Assembly (NCBI RefSeq): GCF_901709675.1
Contig: NC_051106.1
Coordinates: 6,396,001-6,460,000 of the forward strand
Direction of reading: 5' to 3'
From: Syngnathus acus
Lineage: Eukaryota > Chordata > Actinopteri > Syngnathiformes > Syngnathidae
DNA: 64,000 nt
A program made the translations under genes and the position numbers. This document shows positions 12,175-37,556 of this stretch, in pieces; within the stretch, counting starts at the first letter, position 1; every line of letters starts with the position of its first letter. A model generated the notes under the pieces. That model searched no databases. It was not told where the DNA came from and saw only the letters and a program-made list of their open reading frames with translations.

Positions 12175-15100
12175 AAGTGAGCTAAAAAGCCAATTCGTCC
12201 CTTAATGCTGCTCTCGTGCATGCAATTAATTTCAATTATCCCCTTAGGCGGCTTCTACATGAATAAATAAATCATCAACTGTAATTGAGGCTGATGATTG
12301 AGGCTAAGCATCTGTTTACTAAATAATTTCGCATATTTAATCCACAGATGTGCGAGGGCACAGTATCACCTTGTAATAATATACAGTACAGTATTAAAAA
12401 AAAGGCCCGATCAAACAATGATGGACAAATAGAAAGCTAATTAAGCAGGTGAGAGAATTTAACACAGTCCAAATGATTTATTATACCACTGGGAGTTTTG
12501 GACCAATGAAGTCAAATTAAAAGAGATCATTTTCCATGGCTGGGAAGGCCAATGCGAGTGTACGGCATCAAACGGTTCTCAGAAAAAAAAGCAGATAAAT
12601 AGAATGCTTGAAGCAGAGAGAGCAAAGGAAGTAGCTCCGTCCATCTATCTGCATTAGTGTGCAGAGAAGTGGCCCGGATAATGTTAGGCCGTCTTGAGCC
12701 TGAAGTCGGAAAGGTCAGCATGCACTTAACCTCCTGGGATGAGGACTGTCAGTCGTAGACGGCTGCGAAGCGAGCTGCGGCGCAGACCAAAACAGCTGGA
12801 TGATGGAAATGGAAAGGCAACGTCGGGATTGCAAACAAGACAAATTAGCCCCTCGAGATTCAACCTTTCAGTCAGAACTTTGTAACGGTTGTTGTAGAAG
12901 GGCTGAGTCTCACAGCTATGTTATTGAGTTTAAATGGATGTCTTTTTCTGTCCGTTTTACCGATGCCTGAAGAAATGCCTTCAAATGTTATATTCATTTA
13001 TATTCAAAGTAGTTCGACATGTCGGAAGAATACAATTAGAGGCTTGTGACGGTGTGCCTCACCCACGTTGAATTTAAAAGGAATAAGGGGAGCCAGGAAT
13101 CTAGTCGACTGTGTTCACCCCCACAACGCCGCAGACACCCATGTCTCCTTGCGCCCGTCTACGAAAACGTCAATAGAATGAAAACTCCACAGTGAAGACT
13201 CGCACTGGGTACGAAGAGACCTTGTTTTCCCATTTCATGAATATTTCAACATTGCAATTTCTGATGCAATTGCATATTCCCTTGTATCATAGAACAGATA
13301 TCAGATTTCATTTCGTAAGATTCATGATTACAGATGAGTCTGGATTTATTAATATGAGCAGCATGAGGAAAATCTCTGAGTGTTTTTTTTATTATTATAT
13401 ATAAATTATGCAAATGTTCCCATGGGAAACAACGGGCTGTGCGCAGCAGGCTTACACCATGATTAACAAGTATGCGATCTGACGTGTTTTCCTCCACCTC
13501 TATACCAGCGTGACCACTTGGACGGCACTTTCCATGCATGTAGAAGCGCATGCATATTTAGTGGTGTAAAGTACATGAGACCCCAGGAGAGCTGAACAAC
13601 ACATTGTGGGTAGAAGCCTTCACTAAACTAAATCTATAGAGAATATGTTAGGCCTGAGCATTTCCCAATAAGATCAGGGAGGAAAAATAACCCTTAACAC
13701 AGCCGGAGAATTAAGACAGTTTTTTAAATGCATCAAAAAAAAAAATCTAATTAGACCCAATTGTATGTACGTGTAATCCTTGTGGGTTTAAATCAAATAA
13801 TTATTCAGAATATAAAATAAATATTTAGTTTGCTTTGGACTTATCACTGCCAAATGTCACAAAACCACATGAGCAGTGCACCGCGCCAGGTTTTACTCAC
13901 ATAGCAACATTTAAAATTCCCATCAGTGACTTGGCTGGGATTCAACTGGCATTTGATGACAAAATTAGCCTTTGATGGTGTTCTTTGGAGCCGTGGGGCA
14001 TGCGGGATGAAAAAAGGTCACGTTTGAAATGTTTCGCAGTTTTAACAAAAGCAGCGCATGTAAAGAAAAAACAACCTTTGGGGGGAAAAAAGTGAATGGT
14101 CGCCACGTTACAATCGCCCTTCTGTTGACGTGTTACACATTGAGACAAGGTGAAACGGAATTGATCACATTCTAGCCAATAATAGCCCGGGGTGTTAATT
14201 TACTCAACTGCAGGTGGGTGGAAACCATTTGCCTGGATGTTATCATTTGTAAAAGAAGAAAAGAGACTTCAGACCACAATAGAACTGTAGAGTCGTAGAG
14301 AAATACAGCAAAACAAGGTCAAGGAATCCCCCACTATTTTGAGCACGGCCGCTAATAGAGAAAATCCCCAAAAAGGAATTGGATTGAGCTCTTAATTAAT
14401 ATCGCTGGGACCCAAGAAGCTCAATATCTTTTAAAAAACACACGGATGAATATTTTTCTATAATTCATGTTTTGAAAGGGTGATGCTTTCATCACCAAGA
14501 CAGGAAATCTTCCCGTGGAGGAGGAAGCATTTTATTCAACGTGCATTATTCAACAATCATAAATTACTATACACAGATTCTTTACATATATATAAATATT
14601 TTATGTATGCATGCAGATGGTCACATATATATATATGAGACAATTCATCGATTATCAAAAATTCTTGATTAATTTGATGATCGATTAGTTGTTGATTAAG
14701 ATATTAAATGTTGCGCCCGCTAATATAATTGTCTCTTTTTACATATTCAATGGGACAGAGGCTGGTGTTAAAACATGCTGTATGTACAGTACATTTTTCC
14801 ATCTGCCCTCTTTATAAAATATTCTGAGTAATACTTGTGTTCTTATTAAAATTCAGTCACAACATGTCTTGGGTCATTAGTGTTGCGAGGCGAGCTGGCT
14901 GCTTCTGAATGCATGACTTGGGAGAGCATCTTTCGTCATAAATACTGCATCGGTGTCTTCCACAGAGAGTTTCTACATGGCTCAAAATGTCTTTTTTTTT
15001 TTTTTTTTTACCTACTGTGCGGCAGTTTGAGGAAAGATTTTTGCTCGCCGGCCCGCTGAGGCTTAGTTTACAATGTAACCCAAGTTACCTTGCCAGTCAT

Positions 15101-18100
15101 CACTGTGGACACTTGCTGTAAAAAAGTTATACAACCTTTTGGGTTGTATACAATTCATTCCAGGGCTGAGGTTTATTTATTTATTTGTTGATTTTTTTTC
15201 CAAATTGGACAAATGGAGAAAAAAAAAGTATTGCTCCTTCGAGTTAAACTCTTGTCATCGTAAAAACTTTATTAACCGCTAAGGCACTTTTCAAGTCACA
15301 TTTCAGTTTCAACTATCACATTTAATCATTCTTAATGTTAAATAGATGTTGAAATGTAAAATATTTATAGGAGCTGTTTCAAATTATTCAGTTGAACTCT
15401 TTGCAAAGGAAGGAAATCAAAATGGCTATATAACACCGAATTAATTTATTTGAACGGCCAGAAGTTAAGATTTTCCAATTTATTTTTATTCTCTTTGCAA
15501 CCCTTTTTGAGGCTGCTGGAGAACTTAATGGCAAGTGTGACACCTCATGTCGTCATCTTTTCGTTGTCCCTGTTTCACAATGAAGTTGCCTTTCTATCTT
15601 AGCGGCCACACATTTATAAGTCAAGTTGGATGCTATCAAATGGGAGACGCCAACGTAGCCTTTTATCAATACAAAAAAAGGCGGGCCTTTCTCTCTCCGT
15701 TGGCCTGGAGTGCCGTCCGTGATTATCCCAGGCACTTGGTTCCTTTTATGACTTGAGTAACTCACCGGTTGAAAGGAACTCAGCTGAAACGCAAGGGAAG
15801 AACAAGAAAGGGGGAGAGAAAAAAACTGATGATGAAGAGAGAGGATTAAACGAGGATGATGGGATGTGATTAAAATGGAGGAAGGACATTTGGAGATAAA
15901 AGAAGTTGCGAGACTGACAGCAACTTTCATCTGAAACATTTCACTAAGTTTCAGTAAATTAATTAGAAGAGCATAATACTAATACTCTTAATAGTATTAA
16001 TTTTATTTTTAATATTACTAAATATATTACAAAATTACATATTATTATTATTATTGACCAATTTGATGGGCTACTTTGCCTTCAGTGTTAGAGTAAGAAA
16101 CAAGATGATTTAAATTTATTGTTGCAAATTAACATTCTGTTTCTGATGTTTAGTTAGTTTTAGTTTTGGGCCTTGGAAAAAGTCCAAATGTTTACTTTGG
16201 AATTTAATAATTAACTGTTATGCTTTCTGATGCCTGAAGGCAATTTAAAAATCAGCCAGAAGAGATTTATTTGAAATGTCTTATGAATAAAAGCCCATTA
16301 TCTTGTCAGAAGTCATTATGTTTGTTTCCTTACTGATTATTTCTGTAATATTGCAATGCAACGCAGATTTACTGATGTTATTTTCTCTGCTTTAGTTTTT
16401 GGGAAGAAAAATGGGTTGTTTATTATTTGGCAGCAGCACAGGGAGAGGGTAGAGCATTCGAGAGATCTCCTGGGGGAGGCAAAAGAAGATCACAACGTCT
16501 CTTGGCTGCTGAGCAGGTGAGCTTCAGTGGAAGTGGCATGGAATGCTAAGGTCATCGTACAGAGAGGCTGACGGGAAGGTTAAAGAAAGTGGAGAGTTGA
16601 ATCCCACGGGATGAAAGGCTTTCCGAAGCGGCTGGTATATAATGTTCTTTCATGTCCGTCAAACAAGTCATCGGCTGGGGCACAGCCGAGACATTCCATG
16701 CTATTCTTCATTCACACTTCTTCTACAGTCTGTATTGCTCCAGCATGCTGGATATAAAATTAAAGCCAGAGTAAACTTTTTTTTTTTTTTACAGCCCTTC
16801 AGATCAGGGAGAGAACTTTGTGATCATCTGATGTAATCATTTGAAAGTCTTGGTGAAGTCGATTTGTTCAGCTCTTGAGTTTTGGGGCTACTTTTGTGGT
16901 ATATCCTATAGTTATATATTTTATTTTCATCTTATTATTTATTTATTTAAGTGTTTGTCCTCATTGGGGTCACAGGTTAGTTGGAGCATGGTTGAACCAG
17001 CCCAAAATCTAATAATAAGAATAATAATTATTATTATTATTAAATCTAACCATGCTTCCCTCTTATTTTATACAGATTAAATTTCAAAGATTGCCATCAA
17101 GAAGCTGTTTACCAAGCAATTACTGGACTGTTGTCAATTATGTTTTTTTCATAGGCATTTCTGCACTCTAATCACAGCAAAGCAATTTATTTGGGCTTTG
17201 TGATGGCGCTGATGCTCCGATTTCTATGCACTTGCACATGAATTAGTCATCATGTGTTAAAGATAGTCATTCACGCAAGGCGAGATGAGTTTCGACTTGT
17301 TTGTGGGATGAAGCATTTGTCAAAGATCATTGCATTAATTCAAATGCACCCTCATGGAGGGAAACATGAATTAAACATGAAACGACTTTTAACGTGCTAA
17401 GAGAGTTTGATGGCTTTGAGTTTGTCTCACGAGCGCTGTATAGCAATTGGTGTGTACGAGCTGTCAAAGACGTAAATCTGGTTGACCTCGCTCACAAACT
17501 CAATTCAAACATACAGTACACAATATTGAAATACTCTCCTTGATAACATTCGATGGTAGAATACATTTTTCGTCGTAAAAATGTTTCACAAATGAATGCT
17601 AGAGACATCCAGGAGTTTGTTTGAGGACTGTGAATAAGATAGTTTCAATTATGTGTGGAGGTTGTGCATCTATGTCAAAGCCTGCACTTCCCCCTTTTGT
17701 TCAAGGCAGCACTTTTCTTTCATCTGCCTTAACAAGCTGACCATTTATCACCTCTCGCTTTTCTTAGCCCCTATTTTCACAATCCTGGAGAGAAAATAAA
17801 TAAGCAAGACCTTTTAATGCAGGTCTAGTCGTTAGCTTCATTGGCTGAGCTGTTCAGTCTTAAAAAAATAAATAAAGTTGGTAACTCATACGCTACCGAC
17901 TGTGCAAGAAATGAAAGCAGCACTGTGATATCAAAAGTTGGACCGCTGCAGTGGAGGGAGAATTCACCTGTGGTGCTGGAGGGGAAAAAAAGAACTTAAA
18001 TATGTGCTTGCAAAATGCTGTTTAGCATAAATAAGCGCAGCTGACATGCAGTAATATCGGCCTCGTTTATTGGAAGCGAGCAAATCTGACTTTACATCAC

Positions 18101-18671
18101 TGATATGCGCCATTACAACAACTGTATGCAACTCTACTTCATTTAATGTCCTTTTATTGGAAGACAGCACATATTGTTGCTCCACGCCCAGGCCTCCCTT
18201 CCTCCCTCCCTCCCTCCCTCCAGCCAGCCATGTTCATACGCAATGCACACATGCACAAACAACACACACACATGCAGTTGCTGCTTCCACTGATGTTGGT
18301 GGGCCAGGAAATGAAAGGCAGCCTATCGCCGAGTAATAACGTTGCGGTGATGATGAACTGGTGGTGAAGCAAGATAAAGATGGATTCCCGAGAACAGCAC
18401 AACACACATAAAAGAGAACCGTTGCGCTCTCTGTAGTATCCACATGGGTGTTATTGTTCCAATCAATATGTAAAGTCCAAACAGGCATCCCTTTTGGTTG
18501 TTGATGCTTATTTATTTATGTATTTATTCATTCATTCATTTATTTATTTATTTATTTGAATTTAAGACGTATTTGTTTCTGCTCCTCTGGAAATTAATCA
18601 ATTTGCCTGAAAAAGGGAATAAATAGCACATCATCAGTGCTCTCATCCGTCAAGTGAGAAACATTACAACA

Positions 18672-18686
18672 CTGCCCTCCTGTGGA
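18672..18686 (-). promoter_or_regulatory. CTCF-like motif
   Basis: On the minus strand the sequence reads CCACAGGAGGGCAG, close to the CTCF core with one off-consensus base. A second minus-strand match follows about 380 bp later, placing two same-orientation motifs just upstream of the distal ppp2r5c start. Confidence 0.35.
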
Positions 18687-19053
18687 CGTGCACGTATAAT
18701 GCAAGTGCATATAGAGGGCCAAAACTGCCAAATTAAAAAAATGAAAATAAAAACAAATGCGAAAAATATAATATAAAATTCAATTAAAATACATCTAAAA
18801 AGAAGTGAAAATAAAAACAAACGTGAAAAATATATGAAATTAAAATACATCTAATTTAATTGTACTCGTACATTTATTTATTTTTTGTTTATTTCCACAT
18901 TTATTTTCTTTTTGTATTTATTCTTGCTTTAATTATAACTATATATTTTTGTTCTTTTTAGTCACATATATGCTTTTAAGTTAAAATATTCGCCAATGAG
19001 CAAAGTGCTGTTCTGTCGCTTTGCATACATCGTTCAATTACTCCTGATTCAAT

Positions 19054-19068
19054 AGCGCCCTCTTGTGG
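19054..19068 (-). promoter_or_regulatory. CTCF-like motif
   Basis: On the minus strand the sequence reads CCACAAGAGGGCGC, a near match to the CTCF core (one off-consensus base). It lies about 340 bp upstream of the distal ppp2r5c start codon. Confidence 0.4.
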
Positions 19069-19403
19069 CACTTCATAGATAAAGCAACCGCCTCCGAAAG
19101 TGTGTCAAGTCACCTCCAACGTGCACGATCAGCTGCTTAGCCCACTTCCGCATATTTGTTTTGGCTATTTTTTATTCAGCTATTCCTTCCAGCATGAAAT
19201 GACTTTTTCTTCACTTCAACTGCAGTTCGTTGCCACTTTTGTCTGCAAGCAGCCTTGAGCCAGCTCGGGATCAGTCACATGGTGTGTGGATATTCTCGGG
19301 TCTCCGTCACACAGACACGCACAGACGCCGATGCGTGCTGGTTTCTCAAGTGTTTGTGTCCATAGGAAGATTGCGACCTGCTGACACTCCACAAGCCTCC
19401 ATC

Positions 19404-30631
<11,228 letters not shown>

Positions 30632-30828
30632 ATCCAACTGCCCCTCCACGGCCATGGACACCCTGTCACCCATCCATCGTTTGTTGTTGTCACTGTGTTT
30701 TTTTGTTTTGTTTTTTGTTTTTAAACCCATGTCCTTAGTTCTCTTTCATTCCGGCAGCCCCTTTGGGTGCAGCACACTAGACCTGTGACCATTACAGAAG
30801 CTCCGTATTCAGATTTCTGCTTTCTCAG

Positions 30829-30863
<35 letters not shown>

Positions 30864-32483
30864 GAGAAGGACGTCCATTTGTGTCCATGTGTCTTTTAGC
30901 CCACGGAGTTGCTTCAGTGTCGTTCCCTCCCGCCACCTCCGTTGCCCCTCTCACGCTTAACTGTGGAACCTAGGGGGAAAAAAAAAAAGCAATGATGATA
31001 CGGCGACAGGTTCCCATATATACTTTGTCGGGATGTGGAGCTGCAGGAAGAGTTGAATGGATTTTTATTCTCCAACGCACGGAAGGCAAGAAAGGTCAAA
31101 GGAAAGATGACGCTTTCCTGTTGTCAGTTTTTCTTTAGTCTTTTAATGGACAGCTTGTCAGTGCCAAGACTGTTGTGTGTTTTTCTTATTAATCTCCGAT
31201 TCAAACTGGGGCACTTGCCTTTGGTTTTGGTCATTAGTGGGTTTTCTTTTTGTTTCTTTCTTTTTAGTGTAGCACACTTAACGACCAAACTCAGGCCTGT
31301 CAGTCGCCTTGCAATGTCCAGGTAGGCAGCGAGGAAAGATGATGGTGTCCTGTGGACATCCGTCACTTTCCGTTGTTTTTTTGTTTCTCTTTCTTTTCCA
31401 TGTGCCATTTTGCCGCTGTTTATGTACGCTTGATTCGTTGTGTTCATAGGCGAAGTTTGAAAACCGGTCGACCGTCTTGCCCACTCAGTTCAAACAATGG
31501 TACTGCTGAATGTGACTTCAGATAGATCCCTGTACGTTTGGACAAACGAGTCAAATATCTCCACAATTGACTGATAAAATCTTCTAATTTATTAAAATCA
31601 AGCTCTAGGAACTTAGCTAAGTATAGATGCACTTAATACTAAAATAGAAATACCAAAAATCCCTCTCGTCAAGCTCTGTTTGCTTTACCACCGTTTGTCC
31701 ATTAGAGAATCAGTACTGTTGTTTCAACTAACGCGTCAGGCGTGTTCTGATTTCGTCATATTTGATGTGCTAGTTGTCTCGTCCCTGGAGGTGAAATAGT
31801 TGGGCTGTCCCAGCCCAAAAAGGGGGCCATGCTGAACAGTGAACTGACATTGTGACTTGGCTCGTTTAACTGTATTTAATACTGTATTTGCTTGAATGCA
31901 AAAAGTTGTAAATTCAAAAGTACCATGTTAAACATGTACCTTTTACTCCGGAGGAATGCCATTCAACCAAACTTGATTTTTTTTTTTTTTTTTCCTCGTT
32001 TCTAAAAAAAAAAAAAAAAATAACCCATGCTTGCTGGGAAAGATGATCTTTTATGGGTTTTATGAGTTACTTTTAGTGCATACAGAAGGTCCTTTTGGAC
32101 AAAGAGAGGTGAATAAAAATCTATTTGTTGGCTTGTCTTTTTGCAGATCTTTTCATTTTAACATTTTATTTCTAAAACATAACTTAAGTGTCCTTTTGTA
32201 TGTGACTTGTACCATATGGATTCATTTAATATTGTATATATGATTTACCTTGTTTCATGTAGTGTGATATATCTAGATCAATTTTGTACAAATTGTCCTT
32301 CTGTACAGAATAAAACCTCCATAGCAAGTGAAAACGTCAATCTGGCACATATTTTATCCCGCCCTTGCTTCCCTTTTGCCCCAGCAACTCGATGGTTTTG
32401 AAAAGTGCGCATATTTTTACCAAATCCATGTTCATGTGTTCCAATCACTGTCTAGTGGTGTACTACGACATAGAATGAATAAA
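30632..32483 (+). other. ppp2r5c 3' UTR with candidate poly(A) signals
   Basis: After the TAG at 30629-30631 there is no further coding sequence. Long T and A homopolymers occur (30832-30861 T, 31979-31993 T, 32006-32021 A). Canonical AATAAA hexamers occur at 32309-32314 and 32478-32483 and are plausible cleavage signals. That gives a 3' UTR of about 1.7-1.85 kb. The limit is inferred from the signals only. Confidence 0.55.
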
Positions 32484-32489
32484 GATTTT

Positions 32490-34239
32490 ATTTGAATATA
32501 TATATTTTCAAACATGCACCAATGTTGGCTTTACTTGACTGAAACATAAATATGATGTGATATTCTGTAATACCGAATAAGTCGAACGGCAACAGTTCTC
32601 GTTGTAATGACAAGTTCCAAACACAAGGGGGAGCGACAGGTTATGGTTTGAGCAAAAGTGTCAATTTGGTAGCATAACCTTTATTTGAAATAACTGCATC
32701 AAGCCTTTATTAATCTAAACTGTTTTCCTGACTGGTATCTATCTTGTTGCATGATAAAGGGATAATGATAAAGTTTTTTTTTTTGCATCTTTGATTGACA
32801 GACATCTTTTTGTGGATTTCAGAATTCATTCATTCATTCATGAGTCTTCTCAACACGGTAATCTAATTGATATTGGGTTGGTGAAAATAGATGAGTAATA
32901 CACCTCTTTTTAGCCTTCCGAAGAGGCTGATACTTTATCCAGCACCTCCCCTGCAGTGGACTGTAATTGACGTCAAAGAACATAAGAACATCACGACTCA
33001 CCTATTTACTGTCTTTGGTCACGTGACATTCCCACTGTGACGCTAATGACTGAGGATTGGCCTTTTAGAAAATAGACGACTGCACCGCTTGTATATTCAG
33101 CCATGCAGTCTTTCACCATTGTGCAATTTTGAGGCCTTCAAAATGTCCAATTACAACAATTGAAGCCTTCAAATTTTAAGTCACGACTGTGAGTACTGTG
33201 CTGTTGCCTGCTGAGATAATTCGAAAAGTTGGTTTTGCTAGAAATTCTAATCTTGAATATTTGCATGATAATGTAAATAGACTCCATTTCATTCAAGTTT
33301 TTTTTTTTTTTTTACTATAGTGTTTTGGGAGCACTTGTGTAACAGTTGGCTGCACTAGCTTATCTCCCACTGCTGTGACAGTATTAAAATCTTCACAGGG
33401 AAACATCACAGCCGACTGCGGATCGGATGACGGGGGCGTGATTTAAGAGAAAACAGACATTTGGTGTTTCCCAAAAGAAGTTTTTGTCCTGAGCTGACAC
33501 GAATGTGACAGACGGAATTGACACGTTTTAGTCGTTTCACCTCAAAAAACTCGGCTTTGTCGGAGGGAACATACCCTCAGATCACCTTTAGTGATTTAAG
33601 CGGTGGACACCTGTCATCAATGATAACATGAAGTTTTATACAGTGCTTGTATAATAAATTAATCGCAGTAAACGATTCAGGTTGACTCTTTTGATTTATT
33701 CGATTGAGGTGTATGCAAATTCTGGCCTGGGGTCCACAAATGGGCTCATTGCTTGTTTATTAAGGCTCACAGCATATTCTAAACAAAAACATTTGGAAAG
33801 AGGAGTATGGTCACACTAAAATACCTTGTGACTATTTTCCTTTAAATGCAGTCCTTGGCAGAGACCCAAGGGCAACAGTCTGCCTGTCAGTGCCTCCTTT
33901 GGTAATGTTCTTGGCTTGAAACCAAAATGTAATGTCATGTAAATGTATTCCGACTCCCACCATTGTGGATTTATGCCCTTCTGGGGATGGAGGACAAAAT
34001 AGGTCTTTGTGGCTTGACGTATTTAAGAACACCATCCAACTATGGTGTATTCCCTGGACTGGCCACATGCTTGTGTTTGTAATCTGGACGCCCTGAAGAA
34101 AATAAAACAGGCTACAACTGATGTTCAGAACCTTTTTAAAGCAATTGTCCTCTATCAATATACATCAAGCTACTAAATAATGATCCTATATTTGTTTCTT
34201 TTCAATTATTCCCAGAGCTGTATTTGTAACATGCACTGG
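32490..34239. other. Non-coding region downstream of ppp2r5c
   Basis: No gene is recognised. A minus-strand open frame of 108 codons at 33832-34158 has no family resemblance that I can place and no splice context. Confidence 0.45.
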
Positions 34240-34387
34240 TGGCGTGTCTCTCACCTCAAATGCCCTCAGTCGAGGCAGACGGTTAATGCAGTCCCGCCGC
34301 CACTCGACAGGGGGTAGTGTCGCTCCGCATGGAACGGTGCCGAGGGCAACTGAGGTGAGGACGAGAGGAGCAGCCTTGGTAGCAATG
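34240..34387 (+). ncRNA. Candidate first exon of an unannotated spliced transcript
   Basis: A GC-richer block in an AT-rich desert ends with a strong donor (AGCAATG|gtaagtg) at 34387/34388. Its 5' boundary is not defined. A reading frame running through the exon ends almost at once after joining the next candidate exon at 36078 (Arg-Ser-stop), so protein coding is unlikely. It could be a long non-coding RNA exon or a 5' UTR exon. Confidence 0.3.
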
Positions 34388-36077
34388 GTAAGTGTAACAT
34401 CTTCCTGCAGCCGCAGCAGTAGAATCTAATCAGCACTTTTCACGAGCTCTCGCCTGTTTTTCTACTATCCATTTAGCAGCCAGCTAGCTCGCTAGATAGC
34501 TATTTCATGGCTTACTAGCTAGCTAGCTGGCTTAATAGCTATCCACCCGTCATTGTTGTTTGCAGGTTTCTGCATAATCATTTCATCTATCGTCGAGGTA
34601 AATAGTTAACGTCTTTCTCTCAAAAATGTCTGACTCAAGCATATCAGTTAGCTTGTTACTTCATTAAACTTTGAGGCAGATTTGCTTCTGCTCTCAAGAG
34701 ATGTGAGGAGGAACATTTTTTTCAATATGTAGGTAAAAGTGTCTGCATTGCATTGCAAACTTTTCATTTTTAAATAACATTCCTTGAAAGATTATTTTTT
34801 TTATCTTTTTGTGCCTATATATGAGGTAGCTACAAAATATTATGTCCTGTATTTATACTATCACTGAAATTCTTTTTACGCTTGAATGACACTTAACAAA
34901 GGTACCTAAATATTTACAGTTAATTGAGCTTTAATGCTGTTACAGTAAGCGCGAATGGTACGGTGATTGCACCTTTGTCGACATTCATTACTTGAACAGA
35001 TTTGCATTTAATACCTCAGCCTTGCATGTTACTCAAGAATTGTACAAAATGTCCAGCATGCTGCACTAATGACTATACGGCATGCTCGCCTCCCACACGC
35101 AAGCTGTTTTTCTGACTGGTCCGGTTGGGTTTGTGTCCTTGGCTTGCCCTGCCATGGCTCCTATATGCTACTGCATATGCTCTGTACTTGAACCATTATA
35201 TGACATCACATCACTAACAGTCGAGAGAGCAACGCGTTGTGCAATGGGGGCGCTTTTGCTAAAGAGTTTCCTTTTTGTCTTCAATCTTGAGCTAGAGCGG
35301 GTTAAGAACTTGCACTTTCTAATGTGATCTAATTGAACAGAGATCGTCCCTCAAAGATAGCAATGTTTGTTTTTTAAGATAACACTCTCAGAGAGCCGAT
35401 TAAGGTGAACAATTTGGTTGTGATTGATTCGAGTTCCGATTAGGATTGTTGGGCTTTGGCAAATGTTGCAGAACTGTAATTTGGAAACCTTCTGGAATGA
35501 ATTTGCACGGTAACACCGCTCTGATAGGCTCTTCTTGTGAGTCAGGAATTCCCAAAGATCATTTGAAATATTCTTCTGAAGTCTCCTAATTGTGAACGTT
35601 GTTTCTCCATACGTTTGAATGGCGACCAGATCTCTCACTCAAACTCAGCTGGGTTGGTATTCATTGTACACTTTTACTGCCTTGAACGATATTTATCCAA
35701 ATTAATGATGCCCAGACTGACACCATCAAATATTAGGTGTGTTAAATTTAATGATACAAGGCAATACCTCACAAAAAACAAATTAACGTCGGCATTGCTC
35801 ATCCATAAGCTTCACTCCCTCGTGAGTCATGGACTTTGATGATTTCGTCCTTACGTGCTAAGCGATGCCATTTTCTTGTGAGTGGAATGGCGGAGCGTGC
35901 TTTTTGTAGTATCGTGCTTTTTGTAGTATCGTGCATTGTCTTTCAAAAGCATTTTTTTTTTTCCACATAACCACATTCTTGACTATAATTGCCGGAGTAC
36001 TGGCAATAGAACAGAGATGTTAAGAGATTTTCAAAGACGCTGATGACTGAAATGTGATTTTTTTTTTTTTTTTTCAG

Positions 36078-36153
36078 CGCTCGTGACCACATGTGAAAGG
36101 CAAACTGGCCTCTCGGGTGGTGTTGCGGTTGGCTGGATTTATAAATGCATCCG
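36078..36153 (+). ncRNA. Candidate internal exon of an unannotated spliced transcript
   Basis: This 76-bp GC-richer segment is preceded by an unbroken T tract of about 16 bases and CAG, and followed by CCG|gtgagtg, which is a near-ideal internal exon context. One frame is open throughout but has no upstream ATG in the preceding candidate exon. It lies between ppp2r5c and dio3 on their shared strand. Confidence 0.35.
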
Positions 36154-37194
36154 GTGAGTGTGAAATAGTTCCCGTACCATCAATCACTGCCGGTTTGTAT
36201 GTTGAAGTGGATGCCTTGTTATTATGCTTGCCCGGGTATCAAGCACATAATTAAGATTCCGCTTAACTTTAGGCGAGAACCATCTCTGTCCATCTTTAAA
36301 TCTCAAACGCATTTTTGTTGTAAGGGTTTCGATTCAGCATGAATGTTGATTTAAAAAGAAGCACTATTTTGTTGTTGCAGTACTGTCTGTGTATAGAGCC
36401 AATTATTCCTCAGACCAAGCCAAGTAGTAGCGTAATGTTTGAATTTTAGTCAAGGATCTTACAAGATTATTTGTTGAAGCAGACATAAGGGAGGCTGTTG
36501 ATGAAAATGAAAGATAACACAACTGTGTGATGTAATTCTGCCCAAAAAGCAGGGCAGCAATTTCTCACGGGGTGAACACCGGCTGAATGACAATGATGAA
36601 GCGGAATCCTTTTAAAACTTTCAAAGATTACTTTTTGCTTGCTTCCCTCTTAAGGTCGTTCATTTTTCTAAATAGGTGCTTATCAGAATAGACACATTCT
36701 CTTTTCTGGCTAGTTCTATAATAAATTTCCAACTAGTGTTGATGTTTTTTTAAAAAATAAATTAATCTGTGAAAGCTCATTTTATACTTTACTTGCTCAA
36801 TATGCTCTCACCCAGAAGTGTCTTCCTTCTCCATTGCCTGCAAACACTACTTTGCATATTTCCATTACATCTAAATTTGATATTCAATTGGATTCAGGGT
36901 ACGGAATAGGACATCCAAAATTTAAAGAATGGTGCTCAAAAGTCTTCATTATGTGCCACATCCAAGGCCATGTGTACACTCGGAAAGAAAGATGTGTTGT
37001 CGAGGTGCAGAATTCAAATTAAGATCACAGCAGAAAAGCTACGTCTCGGTGCAATGGAGACATCAGCAGAACAGCGGGGGTATTGGACCGACATTCACTC
37101 TAATTATAAATCAGCATCTTGCTGCTTGGCCCGCTTTAGAGTGTGCTCTCTCTCCCCCTCTCTCTCTCTGTCTCTCGCCCACATCTACCCACAG

Positions 37195-37217
37195 CCAAAT
37201 ACTTCGGTTCATCCAAG
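37195..37217 (+). ncRNA. Candidate microexon of an unannotated spliced transcript
   Basis: A CT-rich tract of about 50 bases ending in CCCACAG precedes a 23-bp segment that ends at ATCCAAG|gtaatt. The acceptor is very strong; the donor is moderate. It could alternatively be a CT-rich microsatellite with a chance AG. Confidence 0.2.
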
Positions 37218-37556
37218 GTAATTCTGCACCGGGCACATAATCACCGCCATGGGAGATCCAAGATTTCGAAAAGTTGCCCAACAAAAGACACAATAGCTAC
37301 CTTTTTAATTACAACCTTTGCAATTTAATAGTCACATTTTAACCATTATAATTTGTCTGCTAAAGAACAGAAGCTTGTATTTATTTAGAGAGCGTTAGAA
37401 ATAATGTGAGCGTTCGCACAGCCACTGTGTGGTTCTGATTGGTAAAAACAAAATTCTTGTAAAGACAGGACAGGAGCGATCTAAAAATCCGTAATAGGAC
37501 AGTGTGTAACTTGCCAAGAAATTAAAGATAAATGTGAGTGTGAATGCTAGTTTGTC

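Larger units (their letters stand above)
11070..19395. other. Intergenic region between htr1d and ppp2r5c
   Basis: No coding exon is recognised in 8.3 kb. There are homopolymer runs (14993-15010 T, 16778-16790 T), a CCTCC-rich stretch at about 18198-18222, ATTT/ATTC-rich tracts at about 18510-18557 and TTAATCGAT-like element debris near 14650-14700. Several CTCF-like motifs are listed separately. Confidence 0.5.

Noticed and set aside
33832-34158. 108-codon minus-strand open frame
   Set aside because: No domain or motif recognised and no flanking exon or element ends; a chance open frame is the simpler reading.
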